Of a stretch of DNA of 64,000 bases, positions 50,545 through 64,000 are shown in pieces. The translations under genes and the position numbers were made by a program. Source of the DNA: an uncultured Caulobacterales bacterium (GTDB lineage Bacteria; Pseudomonadota; Alphaproteobacteria; Caulobacterales; Caulobacteraceae); the NCBI GenBank assembly GCA_903837135.1, contig CAILTK010000119.1, positions 21,419 to 85,418 on the forward strand, given 5' to 3'. The notes under the pieces were generated by a model that searched no databases, was not told the DNA's origin, and saw only the letters and a list, made by a program, of their open reading frames with translations. Within the stretch, counting starts at the first letter, position 1, and every line of letters starts with the position of its first letter.

Positions 50545-51531
50545 ATGACGCAAGCCTTGACCACGCCGGGCCTGGTGACCGTGTTCGGCGGCTCCGGTTT
50601 TCTCGGCCGCTACGCCGTCCGCGCCCTGGCCAAGGACGGCTGGCGTATCCGCGTGGCCATGCGCCGGCCGCACCTGGCGCCCGAGCTGCGGGTGATGGGC
50701 GACGTGGGCCAGATCGAACTGCACCAGGCCAACGTCCGCTATCCGGACTCCATCGCCGACGCTCTGTCGGGCGCGGACGCGGTGGTGAACCTCGTGGGCG
50801 TACTCTACCAGAGCGGCAAGCAGAGCTTCCAGGCGCTGCAGGCGCACGCGGCGCGGGATATCGCCCGGGTCGCCGCCGGCCAGGGCGTCGGGCGGATGAT
50901 CCAGGTCTCCGCCATCGGCGCCGACGCGTCGAGCTCCTCGGCCTATGCGCGCACCAAGGCCGAAGGCGAGGCGGCCGTCCGGGCGGCCCTGCCGGGCGCG
51001 ATCATCCTGCGCCCGTCCGTCGTGTTCGGCGAGGAAGACCAGTTCTTCAACCGGTTCGCGGCCATGGCCGGTCTTTCACCGGTCCTGCCGCTGATCGGCG
51101 GCGGCAAGACCCTGATGCAGCCGATCTACGCCGGCGACGTCGGCGCGGCGATCACCGTGGCGCTGAGCTGGCCCGAGGCGGCCGGCCGCACCTTCGAGCT
51201 CGGCGGTCCGGCGGTCTACAGCTTCAAGACCTTGATGGAGATCATGCTGCGGGAGATCGGCCGGCGTCGCCTGCTGGCGCCCGTGCCGTTCTCGGTCGCC
51301 GAGGGTCTGGGCGCCCTCGGCGACGCGGCGGCGTTCCTTGGTCTTCCTCCGCCCCTGACCACCGATCAGGTCAGGTTGCTGCGGGTCGACAATGTGGTCG
51401 CGCCCGGCGCGGCGACGCTGGCCGATCTGCAGATCACGCCCACGGCGCTCGAAGCGGTGTTGCCGAGCTACCTGTGGAAATATCGGGTCGGCGGGCAGTT
51501 CGCCCACCCCGCCACCGCCCATGGCGTATAG
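50545..51531 (+). CDS. Complex I NDUFA9-like NAD(P)H-binding protein
   Basis: This 328-residue atypical SDR has the Rossmann motif VFGGSGFLGRYAVRALAKDGW. It belongs to the family of NDUFA9, the accessory subunit of mitochondrial complex I that is also found in alphaproteobacteria. Other blocks are QVSAIGADASSSSAYARTKA, LRPSVVFGEEDQFFNRFA and LIGGGKTLMQPIYAGDVG. It lacks an obvious catalytic YxxxK and probably has a structural role (family knowledge). The gltD gene follows after 158 bases. Confidence 0.92.
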   Translation: MTQALTTPGLVTVFGGSGFLGRYAVRALAKDGWRIRVAMRRPHLAPELRVMGDVGQIELHQANVRYPDSIADALSGADAVVNLVGVLYQSGKQSFQALQAHAARDIARVAAGQGVGRMIQVSAIGADASSSSAYARTKAEGEAAVRAALPGAIILRPSVVFGEEDQFFNRFAAMAGLSPVLPLIGGGKTLMQPIYAGDVGAAITVALSWPEAAGRTFELGGPAVYSFKTLMEIMLREIGRRRLLAPVPFSVAEGLGALGDAAAFLGLPPPLTTDQVRLLRVDNVVAPGAATLADLQITPTALEAVLPSYLWKYRVGGQFAHPATAHGV

Positions 51532-51689
51532 TCAATTTGAGAGACTAATTTGCGCGCCCGGGGGTCTGGAGAGAGGGTTGGCCACCCGATCAACGAAGCG
51601 TTAGTCCGCTAATGGGACTATATCCTTCCAAGGGGTAAAATTTGCCCTTATAGGCGCACCGAACCGACCTGAACGGGTGGAGGCGGCCC

Positions 51690-53125
51690 GTGGCCGAGCG
51701 CATGTTGAAATTCGCCGTCGTGGCGCACGCGGGGCCCGCCAAGCGGGCCGCGGACACCCGCACGGGCGACTTCCACGAAATCTACGCGGAGTTCGTCGAC
51801 CAGAAGGCGGCCGAACAATCGGCGCGCTGTTCGCAGTGCGGCATCCCGTTCTGCCAGAGCCATTGCCCGCTCCATAACAACATCCCCGACTGGCTGCGCA
51901 TGACGGCCGAAGGGCGCCTGCGCGAGGCCTATGACCTGTCCGCGGCGACCTCGACCATGCCCGAGGTCTGCGGGCGCATCTGCCCGCAGGACCGGCTGTG
52001 CGAGGGATCCTGCGTGATCGAGCAGGCCGGCTTCGGCACGGTCACCATCGGTTCGGTCGAGAAATACCTCACCGACAAGGCCTGGGCCGAGGGCTGGGTG
52101 CAGCCGCTCAAGCCGGCGCGCGAGCGCGCCCAGTCGGTCGGCGTGGTCGGCGCCGGGCCCGCGGGTCTCTCGGCCGCCGAGGCGTTGCGGGCCAAGGGCT
52201 ATCTCGTCACCGTCTACGACCGCCACGACCGGGCCGGCGGGCTTCTGATGTACGGCATCCCCGGCTTCAAGCTCGAGAAGGCGGTCGTCGAGCGGCGCAC
52301 CAACCGGCTGGCCGAGGGCGGGGTGAACTTCCGGCTCGGCACGGAAATCGGCCGCGACATGACCCTGGCCGATCTGCGGGCCCGGCACGACGCGGTGCTG
52401 ATCGCCACCGGCGTCTACAAGGCCCGCGAGGTCAGCGTTCCGGGCGGCGGATCGGCCGGGGTGACGCCGGCCTTGCCGTACCTGATCGCCGCCAACCGCG
52501 CCGACCTCGGCGATGCGCCGAGCCGGGACGCCGGGGCGCTCGACGCGCGCGACAAGGACGTGGTCGTGGTCGGCGGCGGCGACACCGCCATGGACTGCGT
52601 GCGCACCGCGGTGCGCCAGGGCGCCCGCTCGGTCACCTGCCTCTACCGGCGCGACCGGGAGAACATGCCGGGCTCGTTCCGCGAGGTGAAGAACGCCGAG
52701 GAGGAGGGGGTCCGGTTCGAATGGCTGGCCGCGCCGCGGTCGCTGCACGGCGACGCGGGCGGCGTATCCGGCGTGCGGGCCGCGCGCATGCGCCTGGGAC
52801 CGCCGGACGCCACCGGTCGGCGCGCGCCCGAGGAGGTCCCGGGCGCGGATTTCGACCTGCCGGCGCAGATGGTGATCAAGGCGCTGGGCTTCGATCCGGA
52901 AGACCTGCCGGCGCAATGGGCCGCGCCCGATCTCAAGGTGTCGCGCTGGGGCACGGTCAAGGCGCACGTCACCACCATGATGACCTCGCTCGACGGGGTG
53001 TTCGCCGCCGGCGACATCGTGCGCGGCGCCTCGCTGGTGGTCTGGGCCATCCGTGACGGCATGGACGCCGCCCACGCCATCGACAGCTATCTCGCCGTAA
53101 AGGCCAAGCCGCTGATCGCGGCGGA

Positions 53126-53129
<4 letters not shown>
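51690..53129 (+). CDS. gltD: Glutamate synthase small (beta) subunit
   Basis: This 479-residue FAD/Fe-S subunit supplies NADPH electrons to the GltB subunit. Cysteines of the Fe-S ligand motif lie in RCSQCGIPFCQSHCPLHNNI and CGRICPQDRLCEGSCV. Two dinucleotide motifs are present: VGAGPAGLSAAEAL (FAD) and VVGGGDTAMDCVRTA (NADPH). The GTG at 51690 follows GGAGG, but the ATG at 51702 is possible. The stop overlaps the gltB GTG, so subunits are coupled. The upstream 158 bases contain the promoter; aaaatttgcccttata near 51640 is a candidate core. Confidence 0.96.
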
Positions 53130-57688
<4,559 letters not shown>

Positions 57689-57697
57689 CGGCGAGGT

Positions 57698-58648
57698 TCA
57701 GGTCGTCTCTTCCCCGAACAGGCCGTGCGGCTCGGCGCGCCCCTCGGGATCGGGATGGATCAGCAGGTCGGCGGCGGGGAATGCGCTCATCACGCGCCGC
57801 TCGGCCTTCTCGATGATCTGGTGCGCCTGATCGAGGGTCTGGTCCGGATCGAGGTCGACATGCATCTGGATGTGGATGCGCGGCCCCGACGCCCGCGTCC
57901 GCAGTTCGTGCACATTGCGGATCCGATGATCCGCCAGCACCGCGTCGGTGATGGCCCTGCGTTCGGCCTCGCCGAGTTCGTGGTCCATCAGATGGTCGGC
58001 GGCGTCGCGCAGGACCTGGATCGCCCCGCGGATCAGCCAAAGGGCGACGAACAGACCCGCGACCGCATCCCACCGCGGATCGCGCAGAAGGCCCGTCGCG
58101 GCGAGGCCCACCAACGCCGCCGCATTGGAGGCCAGGTCGGCGGCGTAGTGCTGCCGGTCGCCCGAGATCGCGACCGAACTGGTCCGGGCCAGCACCCGCC
58201 CCTGCAGGGTGATCAGCGCCCCGGTCATCGCCAGGGACAGAACCATCACCGCCAGACCCCAGCCTTCCGCCCGGACCGGTTGGGGCCAGATCAGGTGAAC
58301 CAGCGCCTCACGGCCGATAAGCGCGCCGGAGGCGAACACCAGCCCCGCCTGCAGCAGCGAGGCGAAAGCCTCGGCCTTGCCATGGCCGAAGCGATGGTCC
58401 GCATCCGGCGGGCTGACGGCGACGCGCACGGCGACGAAGGTCGCCACCGACGCGACCACGTCGAGCCCGCTGTCGGCCAGCGAGGCGAGCAGGGCGACGG
58501 AGCCGCCGCCCAGCCAGGCGGCGAGCTTCGCCAGCGTCAGGACGGCCGACATGGCCACCGACAGGCCGGTGATGCGCCGGGTCAGGGCGGCGCTCTGGTC
58601 GATCGGCATGACGCCTATGCGCGGCGCGGCGGGTTCGGAGCTGCCCAT
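57698..58648 (-). CDS. Cation diffusion facilitator (FieF-like) metal exporter
   Basis: This 316-residue CDF protein has six TM spans and exports Zn2+, Fe2+ or similar ions in exchange for protons. Metal-site motifs are LADSGLDVVAS in TM2 and SGDRQHYAADLASN in TM5; HRFGHGKAEAF precedes TM3. The C-terminal cytoplasmic domain (IHIQMHVDLDPDQTLDQAH) carries the His residues of the regulatory dimer site. It converges on gltB with a gap of nine bases. The ion specificity is not fixed by sequence. Confidence 0.93.
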   Translation of the reverse strand: MGSSEPAAPRIGVMPIDQSAALTRRITGLSVAMSAVLTLAKLAAWLGGGSVALLASLADSGLDVVASVATFVAVRVAVSPPDADHRFGHGKAEAFASLLQAGLVFASGALIGREALVHLIWPQPVRAEGWGLAVMVLSLAMTGALITLQGRVLARTSSVAISGDRQHYAADLASNAAALVGLAATGLLRDPRWDAVAGLFVALWLIRGAIQVLRDAADHLMDHELGEAERRAITDAVLADHRIRNVHELRTRASGPRIHIQMHVDLDPDQTLDQAHQIIEKAERRVMSAFPAADLLIHPDPEGRAEPHGLFGEETT

Positions 58649-58790
58649 GCGCCAGCTCTACCACTTCGGCGAGGGCGGCGGCCAGTGCAAGTGAGGTTTT
58701 CGCGTTCACCCCTTGTAAACGTTGGCTTTGGGCTTCCTTAAGCTATCTGGGCGCATCCTTCCGGCTCGATCACGCCGGTGGCCCCTCCGA

Positions 58791-59687
58791 ATGCGTTCTG
58801 GTTTCGTTCATACCCCGGCGGCGGCCGCCGCGAGAACGGCCAAGCTCGGCCTCAGCCTGGCCGGCTTCGCCTCGGGGATCGACGGCGCGAGCCTGCGCGG
58901 CCGGCTGGCCCGCGACGCGGCGGGCGAGGCCATTCGGGTTTTCGCCCGCGCCGGCGCCGGCCTGTTCGATGCGCCGGAGGACGCCGAGAGCCTGCTCGAC
59001 GGCGTCGGCGACGCCCACCTGACCCTGCGCCTCAAGCCCGAGACCCTCGGCCCCGAGCAGATCGAGGGGCGTCTGAGCATGGTCCGCGCCCGGCTGCGCC
59101 CATCGATCGCCTTCGACGTCCTGCTCGACGGAACGCGGCTCCTGGCGGCGGACGGCGACGCCCTCTGGGCGGCCGCGCTCGCGGCCAGCGCCCTCGGGAT
59201 ATGCGGCGTGGTCGGCGTCGCGGTCGAGCCCGGCGGCGACGCCCTGGGTCTGGCGCGCCGGTTCAAGCCACAACTGATCCAGGTCTCGACAGGCCTCCTC
59301 GATCAGCGGCTGATCCTGTCGGGCGCCCTGTCCGAGATCTCCGCCCTCGGCGCGGAGCTCCATATCCGCACCAGCCTGCTGCACGGCCTGCTGTTCATGC
59401 CGCGCGAGGGACTGCCGCCGGCCCTGGCCGGCGCCGGACCGCAGGTCTCCCGCGTCCGCCGCCTGATCGCCGAAGCAGGGGCGGACCCGCTGCAGGCGGC
59501 CCTGGCCTTCGCCCTCGACCGGCCGGAAGCCTCCCGCGTCATCGTCGAGGCGGGATCGGCCGGCGAAGTGCGCGCCCTTCTGGCCGCCGCCGCCGCCCCC
59601 TCGCCCGCGCTGAACTGGCCGGCCCTGGCCCTTGACCATCCGGCGGCGCTGGACGCCGAAGCCCGGCTCGGCCGGCAGGCCGCTTAG
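58791..59687 (+). CDS. Degenerate aldo/keto reductase-fold protein
   Basis: This 298-residue protein has the layout of an aldo/keto reductase barrel: KLGLSLAGFASGIDGAS, then ARAGAGLFDAPEDAESLLDG, then RFKPQLIQVSTGLLDQRLI and IRTSLLHGLLFMPREGLP. The catalytic Tyr (position A-P-E-D-A, expected T-A-x-x-Y) and the His of the LLLHxP strand (here LLDGTRLL) are missing. It is therefore probably not an active reductase but a binding or structural derivative. The ATG at 58791 fits the first strand. It lies divergent from the metal exporter, 142 bases apart. Confidence 0.7.
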   Translation: MRSGFVHTPAAAAARTAKLGLSLAGFASGIDGASLRGRLARDAAGEAIRVFARAGAGLFDAPEDAESLLDGVGDAHLTLRLKPETLGPEQIEGRLSMVRARLRPSIAFDVLLDGTRLLAADGDALWAAALAASALGICGVVGVAVEPGGDALGLARRFKPQLIQVSTGLLDQRLILSGALSEISALGAELHIRTSLLHGLLFMPREGLPPALAGAGPQVSRVRRLIAEAGADPLQAALAFALDRPEASRVIVEAGSAGEVRALLAAAAAPSPALNWPALALDHPAALDAEARLGRQAA

Positions 59688-59688
59688 C

Positions 59689-60240
59689 CTAGACACGTCG
59701 CTTCAGGGCCACGTAGAGCGCGCCGTCGCCGCCGTGCCGGCGGTCGGCGGACGACACCCCGGCCACCACGCCGCGCAGGCCCGGCTCGGCCAGCCATTCG
59801 GGCGCGCGCCGCCGAAGCACCCCGTCGCCCTGCAGCCCCTTGCCGGTGATGACAAGGACCGCCCGCACCCCGTCCTGCTGGGCGCGATGCAGGAAGCCCA
59901 CCAGGGCGGCCCGGGCCGCATCCTGGGTCAGGCCGTGCAGGTCGAGCCGCCGGTCGAGCGGCTCCCGCTCGCGGACGATCCGGCGCTGGCGGTTCGGCTC
60001 GATCCGGTCAGGCGACGGCGGCGGCGCGGGCGCCGACGCCGCCTTGACGCGGGGCGCGGGTCCCTTCGGCTTGGTCCGGCCCGCGAACCGCGGCGGCGGC
60101 TTGACGACGGAGGGCGCCGGAGCGGGCAGGGGCTCGGGCTCGGGGGGCGCGGCCTCCGGTCCGCGCCCATGGGCCGGCCGCACCGTCGCGGTGACGATGG
60201 CCCAGAGCCTAGCTTCCTCCGGGCGAAGCGGTCTTTTCAT
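59689..60240 (-). CDS. Smr-domain protein (MutS2-type nuclease domain)
   Basis: This 183-residue protein has a Pro/Ala-rich, positively charged N-terminal linker (about 25-80) and a C-terminal Smr domain. Motifs are LDLHGLTQDAARAALVGFL, VLVITGKGLQGDGVLRR and RHGGDGALYVALKRR, with the HGxG histidine intact. Smr domains nick DNA or RNA or act in ribosome rescue. Its start overlaps the 3' end of mltA by 32 bases, so translation is probably coupled in the timA-mltA-smr operon. Confidence 0.9.
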   Translation of the reverse strand: MKRPLRPEEARLWAIVTATVRPAHGRGPEAAPPEPEPLPAPAPSVVKPPPRFAGRTKPKGPAPRVKAASAPAPPPSPDRIEPNRQRRIVREREPLDRRLDLHGLTQDAARAALVGFLHRAQQDGVRAVLVITGKGLQGDGVLRRRAPEWLAEPGLRGVVAGVSSADRRHGGDGALYVALKRRV

Positions 60241-61429
60241 GCGGCTGACTTGAAGCGGGATCGGACGGCGGGGGGACGGGGATCAGACGCACCAAGCTTA
60301 GCACATGGCGGACGCGTCCGGCTTCATGACCGGCGGTGTCGCCGCGGCCCAGATAAAGATCGGCCCGCCGCTCGCCCCGGATCGCCGCGCCGGTGTCGAG
60401 CGCGAGGGCCAGGCGGCGATAGGCGGGGACCGCGCCGTTGAGCGTCGGGGCTTCGGCGTCGATCCAATAGAGGGCGCCGTAGTGGTGGTAGGCGGGGTCG
60501 ACGGCGATCGCCCGTCCCGCCGTCAGGGGGGTTCCGGCGGCGCCGGCGGGGTCGCGGCCGTCGTCGGGCAGGAGGTCGAAGAAGATATAGCGCTGGTTCT
60601 TGTCCATCACCGCGTCGGCTTCCTCGCCGCGATGGTCGGCCAGCCAGGCGCGGATCGCGTCGCCGGACAGGCGGTCGGCGCTCAGCAGGCCGGCGTGCAG
60701 CATCGGCCGGGCGATCGCCGTGAACGGCAGGCCGTTGTCGCCGGTGTAGACGGCCTTCATCCGCCGTCCGTCCGGGAAGGTCAGCACCCCCGACCCCTGG
60801 ATCTGCAGATAGAACAGGTCCTCCGGCTTCATGAAGGCGCGCACGCGCTCGGCCGGATCGCTTTCGATCTCCGCGCGGGTCCGGCCGGCGTAGGCGTCCG
60901 GATCGTCCGGCCGCGGCCGCACGGGGGCGGAGAAGATCTCGTCCGGCGCGTCCTGGGCCGGATATTCCGGCGCGAAATAGGCGGTGAGCAGGCCGGCGGG
61001 CGAGGGCGCCTCGGCCGAGAAGTTGGCTTCGAAGAAGCTGCGGGCCGCGCCGTCGTCGGTCGGCGAAGCCGCGCGGGCCCGGCCGCAGACCGCCCTCCAC
61101 TGTGGATCCCGCGCTACGCCGCACCCCGCCTGGAAGGCCTTCAGCGCGGCCAGATGGTCTTCCGCCGACCAGCCGGCCAGGCTGGACAGCGGGCGCAAGA
61201 CGGTGACGGCGGCCGGCGCCGGCGTGGCCGGCGCTTCAGGCGCGGGAGGGGCGGTGCGCGGGGACACGGCCGCAGGAGGCGCGGGATGGGTCGGGCCGGG
61301 ATGGGTCGGTATCGGAACGACCGGCGGCGGAGCCGCAGGCTCGACGCAGCCCCCGAGCGCCAGCGTCAGCGCCAGCGTCGTGATCGCCGGCGCAGCCGCT
61401 CGCGTGCGGGCGGCCGGAGGGCTCGGCAT
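60209..61429 (-). CDS. mltA: MltA, membrane-bound lytic murein transglycosylase A (lipoprotein)
   Basis: This 406-residue lipoprotein transglycosylase of the cell wall has the lipobox LALGGC, then a Pro-rich linker. The MltA domain contains LLTAYFAPEYPA and QIQGSGVLTFPDGRRMK, and QRYIFFDLL and PLTAGRAIAVDP follow. The C-terminal 3D domain holds the catalytic Asp in ALDTGAAIRGERRADLYLGRG. I chose the ATG at 61429: it overlaps the timA stop (ATGA) and places the signal peptide first. The 3' end overlaps smr. Confidence 0.95.
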   Translation of the reverse strand: MPSPPAARTRAAAPAITTLALTLALGGCVEPAAPPPVVPIPTHPGPTHPAPPAAVSPRTAPPAPEAPATPAPAAVTVLRPLSSLAGWSAEDHLAALKAFQAGCGVARDPQWRAVCGRARAASPTDDGAARSFFEANFSAEAPSPAGLLTAYFAPEYPAQDAPDEIFSAPVRPRPDDPDAYAGRTRAEIESDPAERVRAFMKPEDLFYLQIQGSGVLTFPDGRRMKAVYTGDNGLPFTAIARPMLHAGLLSADRLSGDAIRAWLADHRGEEADAVMDKNQRYIFFDLLPDDGRDPAGAAGTPLTAGRAIAVDPAYHHYGALYWIDAEAPTLNGAVPAYRRLALALDTGAAIRGERRADLYLGRGDTAGHEAGRVRHVLSLVRLIPVPPPSDPASSQPHEKTASPGGS

Positions 61430-62085
61430 CAGGCCTCCGCGGCGTCCACCCGTGTGAGGAGCCACTTGGGGTCGCGGCTGGTGAACATCCGTTCGAAGGT
61501 CCAGACCTCGGCGGTGCGCCGGTCGTCCACCGCCTCGCCCGCGGCGTCCTTGGTGCGGGTGCGGAACTCGGCCAGGAACCGGACCTTGGTCCGCGCCAGA
61601 TCGCCGTCCACGCCGGCGCTTTCCAGGTCCGCGCGTACGGGCTGGAGGAACTCCATGCTTTCGGTGCGGTTGGCGTCCTCGCGCTGCTTGATGGCGGCGT
61701 CGAAGGCGTCGAACACCACGTCGTCGACCAGCGGCCGAAGGGTGTTGCGGTCGCCGCCGATGAAGGCGCGGACGATGGTCTCGTAGGCGGAGCGCGCGTT
61801 GGCGAGAAATTTCGTCGGATCGAAGCTCGGATCACGGGCGCGCAGGGCGCCGACCCCCTCGGGGACCACGACGTCCGTCTTGGGTTCGGCGCGCAGCCGG
61901 GCGAAGCCGGGCCGCAGCTTGGGGGCGGTCTCCGGGCGATCCGTCGGCTGACGGCCGACGCGACGACCCAGCACCGCATAGAGCTGGTACAGGACCGCCA
62001 CGGCCAAAATGCCGAACACCACCAACTCGCCGATCTGCAGAAGGTCCACCGTCACGCCATCCATATCGTTGAGGCCGCAATCCAT
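61429..62085 (-). CDS. timA: TimA, Tim44-domain inner-membrane protein
   Basis: This 218-residue bacterial homologue of the mitochondrial import motor subunit Tim44 has a single N-terminal TM segment (IGELVVFGILAVAVLYQLYAVLG), a basic linker and the Tim44/TIM44-like domain (FDPTKFLANARSAYETIVRAF, LRPLVDDVVFDAFDAAI, VWTFERMFTSRDPKWLLTRV). It heads the leftward timA-mltA-smr operon, overlapping mltA by one base. Divergent secB is 141 bases away, a layout conserved in Caulobacterales. The precise role in envelope biogenesis is unknown. Confidence 0.92.
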   Translation of the reverse strand: MDCGLNDMDGVTVDLLQIGELVVFGILAVAVLYQLYAVLGRRVGRQPTDRPETAPKLRPGFARLRAEPKTDVVVPEGVGALRARDPSFDPTKFLANARSAYETIVRAFIGGDRNTLRPLVDDVVFDAFDAAIKQREDANRTESMEFLQPVRADLESAGVDGDLARTKVRFLAEFRTRTKDAAGEAVDDRRTAEVWTFERMFTSRDPKWLLTRVDAAEA

Positions 62086-62226
62086 GCGCCCGGCACGCCA
62101 AGGTAAGCAATATAGAGATGTTCTGCCGCCGCGTCAGGCGCCTTGATCACGAAGCCGCACGTTCGTGACATTGCAAGCGCTCCCCTTGGCATGTTAGCAG
62201 CGCCGCTTCTTTCACAGGGCCGTCTC

Positions 62227-62709
62227 ATGACCGACGTCGTTCCCGACGCTCCCACCCCGGCGCCTGACGGCCCGCGGATCAACATCCTGGCGCAGTTTCT
62301 GCGCGACTTCTCGTTCGAAAACCCTCGAGCTCCGGATTCGTTGCGGCCGACCGGAACGCCGCCGGCGCTGGAGATGACCGTGGAGATGGGCGCGCGCGGT
62401 CGCCCGGACGGGCTGTTCGAGGTGGATCTCAAGATCAATCTCGTGGCCAAGCACGGCGACGCGGCCGCGTTCCAGATCGAGATCGTCTACGGCGGCCTGT
62501 TCGAACTCGCCGGCGTGCCGGAGGAGCATGTGGAGCCGGCGCTTCTGGTGGAGTGCCCGCGCCTTTTGTTCCCGTTCGCCTCGCGGATCATCGCCAATGT
62601 GACGCTCGACGGCGGCTTCCCGCCGTTCCTGATGGAGCCGATCGATTTCGCCGCGGCCTATACGGCCCAGCGCGCCCAGCGCGGCGGCGACGGGCTGGTG
62701 CTGCAGTAA
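62227..62709 (+). CDS. secB: SecB, protein-export chaperone
   Basis: This 160-residue homotetrameric chaperone keeps presecretory proteins unfolded for SecA. The family blocks are [60 protein letters not shown] and [16 protein letters not shown] chose the ATG at 62227 because the homology begins a few residues later; the longer frame to 62143 runs into the promoter shared with timA. A weak hairpin follows. Confidence 0.97.
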   Translation: MTDVVPDAPTPAPDGPRINILAQFLRDFSFENPRAPDSLRPTGTPPALEMTVEMGARGRPDGLFEVDLKINLVAKHGDAAAFQIEIVYGGLFELAGVPEEHVEPALLVECPRLLFPFASRIIANVTLDGGFPPFLMEPIDFAAAYTAQRAQRGGDGLVLQ

Positions 62710-62718
62710 GGGTCGAGG

Positions 62719-62750
62719 CTCGGCGCGGCGACTTCATATCGTCGCGCCGG
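62719..62750 (+). terminator. Imperfect hairpin after secB
   Basis: ctcggc-gcg-gcgac pairs with gtcgc-gccg over nine bases with a three-base bulge and an eight-base loop (ttcatatc). A short pyrimidine run (cttcct) follows. The remaining gap to rho (to 62990) is a G+C-rich leader with no motif that I recognise; Rho leaders often carry autoregulation signals. Confidence 0.4.
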
Positions 62751-62990
62751 CTTCCTACATTGGGCTTGCGGTTCAGGCCGCGCTTGACGAAGCGGGCCGA
62801 TCTGTGGTTCGCCTACACCACCAGTCCGGCGGGCTTCCGCCGGCCTCCCGCCTTTTCGGCCGCGCGGCTCCGCCGGCCTCCCTCGACTTCACAATCGGCG
62901 GCGCCCTTCGGGAGGCGCGCCTTCATCCCCAAGCCCCGGGCGATGCGGCCAGACCGCGCCCCGAGGACCCCCTTCACCAAGAGACTATCC

Positions 62991-64000
62991 ATGTCTGACG
63001 ATTCCACTCTCGACGAACTGGTGGCCGAAGCGGTCGCCCAGGAAGCCGACGCAAATCAAGCCGACGCCGGCGCCTCGGAAGACGGCGAAGGCTCCGACGC
63101 CGTCTCCAACATCGCCGCCGCCCTGCCGCGGCTCTCCCTTCAGGAGCTGAAGGACAAATCCCCCACCGATCTCCTGGCCTTCGCCGAAAGCCTGGAGATC
63201 GAAAACGCGAACACCATGCGCAAGCAGGACATGATGTTCGCCATCCTCAAGACCCTGGCCGAGGAAGGGGTCGAGATCACCGGCTCCGGCACCCTCGAGG
63301 TGCTGTCCGACGGGTTTGGCTTCCTGCGCTCGCCCGAGGCCAACTATCTGCCGGGGCCGGACGACATCTACGTCTCGCCGTCTCAGATCCGCCGCATGGG
63401 CCTGAAGACCGGCGACACCATCGAAGGGCCCGTGCGCGGCCCGCGCGAAGGCGAGCGCTATTTCGCCATCGTCAAGGTCGACACGGTCAACTTCGAAAAC
63501 CCCGACACCATCCGCCACAAGGTCCACTTCGACAACCTGACGCCGCTCTATCCCAACGAGCGGCTGAACATGGAGATCGACGATCCGACGCTGAAGGACC
63601 GCTCCGGCCGGGTGATCGACATCGTCGCCCCGATCGGCAAGGGCCAGCGCTGCCTGATCGTCGCCCCGCCGCGGGTGGGCAAGACGGTGATGCTGCAGAA
63701 CATCGCCAAGTCGATCGAGGCCAACCACCCCGAATGCTTCCTGATCGTCCTGCTCATCGACGAGCGGCCCGAGGAAGTGACCGACATGCAGCGGACGGTG
63801 AAGGGCGAGGTCGTCGCCTCCACCTTCGACGAGCCCGCCAGCCGCCACGTGCAGGTGGCCGAAATGGTGATCGAGAAGGCCAAGCGCCTGGTGGAGCACA
63901 AGCGCGACGTGGTGATCCTGCTCGACTCCATCACCCGTCTGGCGCGCGCCTACAACACCATCGTGCCGCCTTCCGGCAAGGTGCTCTCCGGCGGCGTGGA
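62991..64000 (+). CDS. rho: Transcription termination factor Rho, 5' part (3' end outside window)
   Basis: This is the RNA/DNA helicase for factor-dependent termination; 336 residues are visible. The first 46 residues are an acidic, Ala/Asp/Glu-rich extension absent from E. coli Rho. The conserved [14 protein letters not shown] start is followed by the cold-shock RNA-binding domain ([32 protein letters not shown]). The ATPase domain has Walker [28 protein letters not shown] and [13 protein letters not shown]. The open frame runs off the window end. The ATG at 62991 is the first in frame. Confidence 0.97.
   Translation, partial: MSDDSTLDELVAEAVAQEADANQADAGASEDGEGSDAVSNIAAALPRLSLQELKDKSPTDLLAFAESLEIENANTMRKQDMMFAILKTLAEEGVEITGSGTLEVLSDGFGFLRSPEANYLPGPDDIYVSPSQIRRMGLKTGDTIEGPVRGPREGERYFAIVKVDTVNFENPDTIRHKVHFDNLTPLYPNERLNMEIDDPTLKDRSGRVIDIVAPIGKGQRCLIVAPPRVGKTVMLQNIAKSIEANHPECFLIVLLIDERPEEVTDMQRTVKGEVVASTFDEPASRHVQVAEMVIEKAKRLVEHKRDVVILLDSITRLARAYNTIVPPSGKVLSGGV

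Overview
This is a GC-rich, densely coded chromosomal segment from an alphaproteobacterium, most likely a Caulobacterales member close to Phenylobacterium or Caulobacter. That placement rests on four things: an rcdA/DUF1192 pair (cell-cycle proteolysis), a timA-mltA-smr block divergent from secB and followed by rho, a TonB-dependent receptor of the type abundant in that order, and intergenic REP-like palindromes of the kind common there. The secB-rho end resembles the neighbourhood that lies near the replication origin in many alphaproteobacteria, so the right end may be origin-proximal (inference). I see no tRNA, rRNA, CRISPR array, insertion sequence, integrase or phage gene. No gene-free stretch exceeds 300 bases.

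Left part (1-12.7 kb): the 3' end of hslO, a double-domain TetR regulator, and a leftward SDR-SDR-GMC oxidoreductase operon. Divergent from that operon is a complete tryptophan tryptophylquinone (TTQ) amine dehydrogenase operon: heavy chain, mauE, mauD, light chain and two c-type cytochromes, followed by a TonB-dependent receptor. A DmpA-type peptidase converges on the receptor.

Middle-left (12.8-24.3 kb): an aldehyde dehydrogenase-SDR-M20 deacylase operon, then ergothioneine genes egtB-egtD. Directly behind these is an ABC importer made of an ATPase and a fused permease/binding protein, the architecture of the ergothioneine importer EgtUV. A tandem acyl-CoA dehydrogenase pair and a GNAT acetyltransferase follow.

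Middle (24.3-36.3 kb): a leftward epimerase/membrane protein/S9 peptidase operon with a divergent LysR gene; a PQQ sugar dehydrogenase coupled to its own cytochrome c; a three-gene set of circularly permuted ATP-grasp, alpha-E and transglutaminase-like proteins, which in other genomes forms a predicted peptide-tagging system of unknown product; and an MHS-type transporter with an unusual hydrophilic insert.

Right part (36.4-64 kb): rcdA, DUF1192, a quinone oxidoreductase, murI, a short class I ribonucleotide reductase alpha subunit without adjacent nrdB, a GPH-type transporter and reductase, an SDR, a CHAP amidase, mnmC, a Thr/Asn-rich lipoprotein, motA, a carboxypeptidase G2-like enzyme, an NDUFA9-like protein, gltD-gltB, a CDF metal exporter, a degenerate aldo/keto reductase, smr, mltA, timA, secB and the first third or more of rho.

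Two themes recur. The first is periplasmic quinoprotein oxidation feeding c-type cytochromes (TTQ and PQQ systems). The second is low-molecular-weight thiol and peptide chemistry (the ergothioneine cluster and the ATP-grasp triad). The most promising candidates for follow-up are the egtBD plus transporter cluster, the amine dehydrogenase with mixed light-chain features and no visible mauG, and the ATP-grasp/alpha-E/transglutaminase set.
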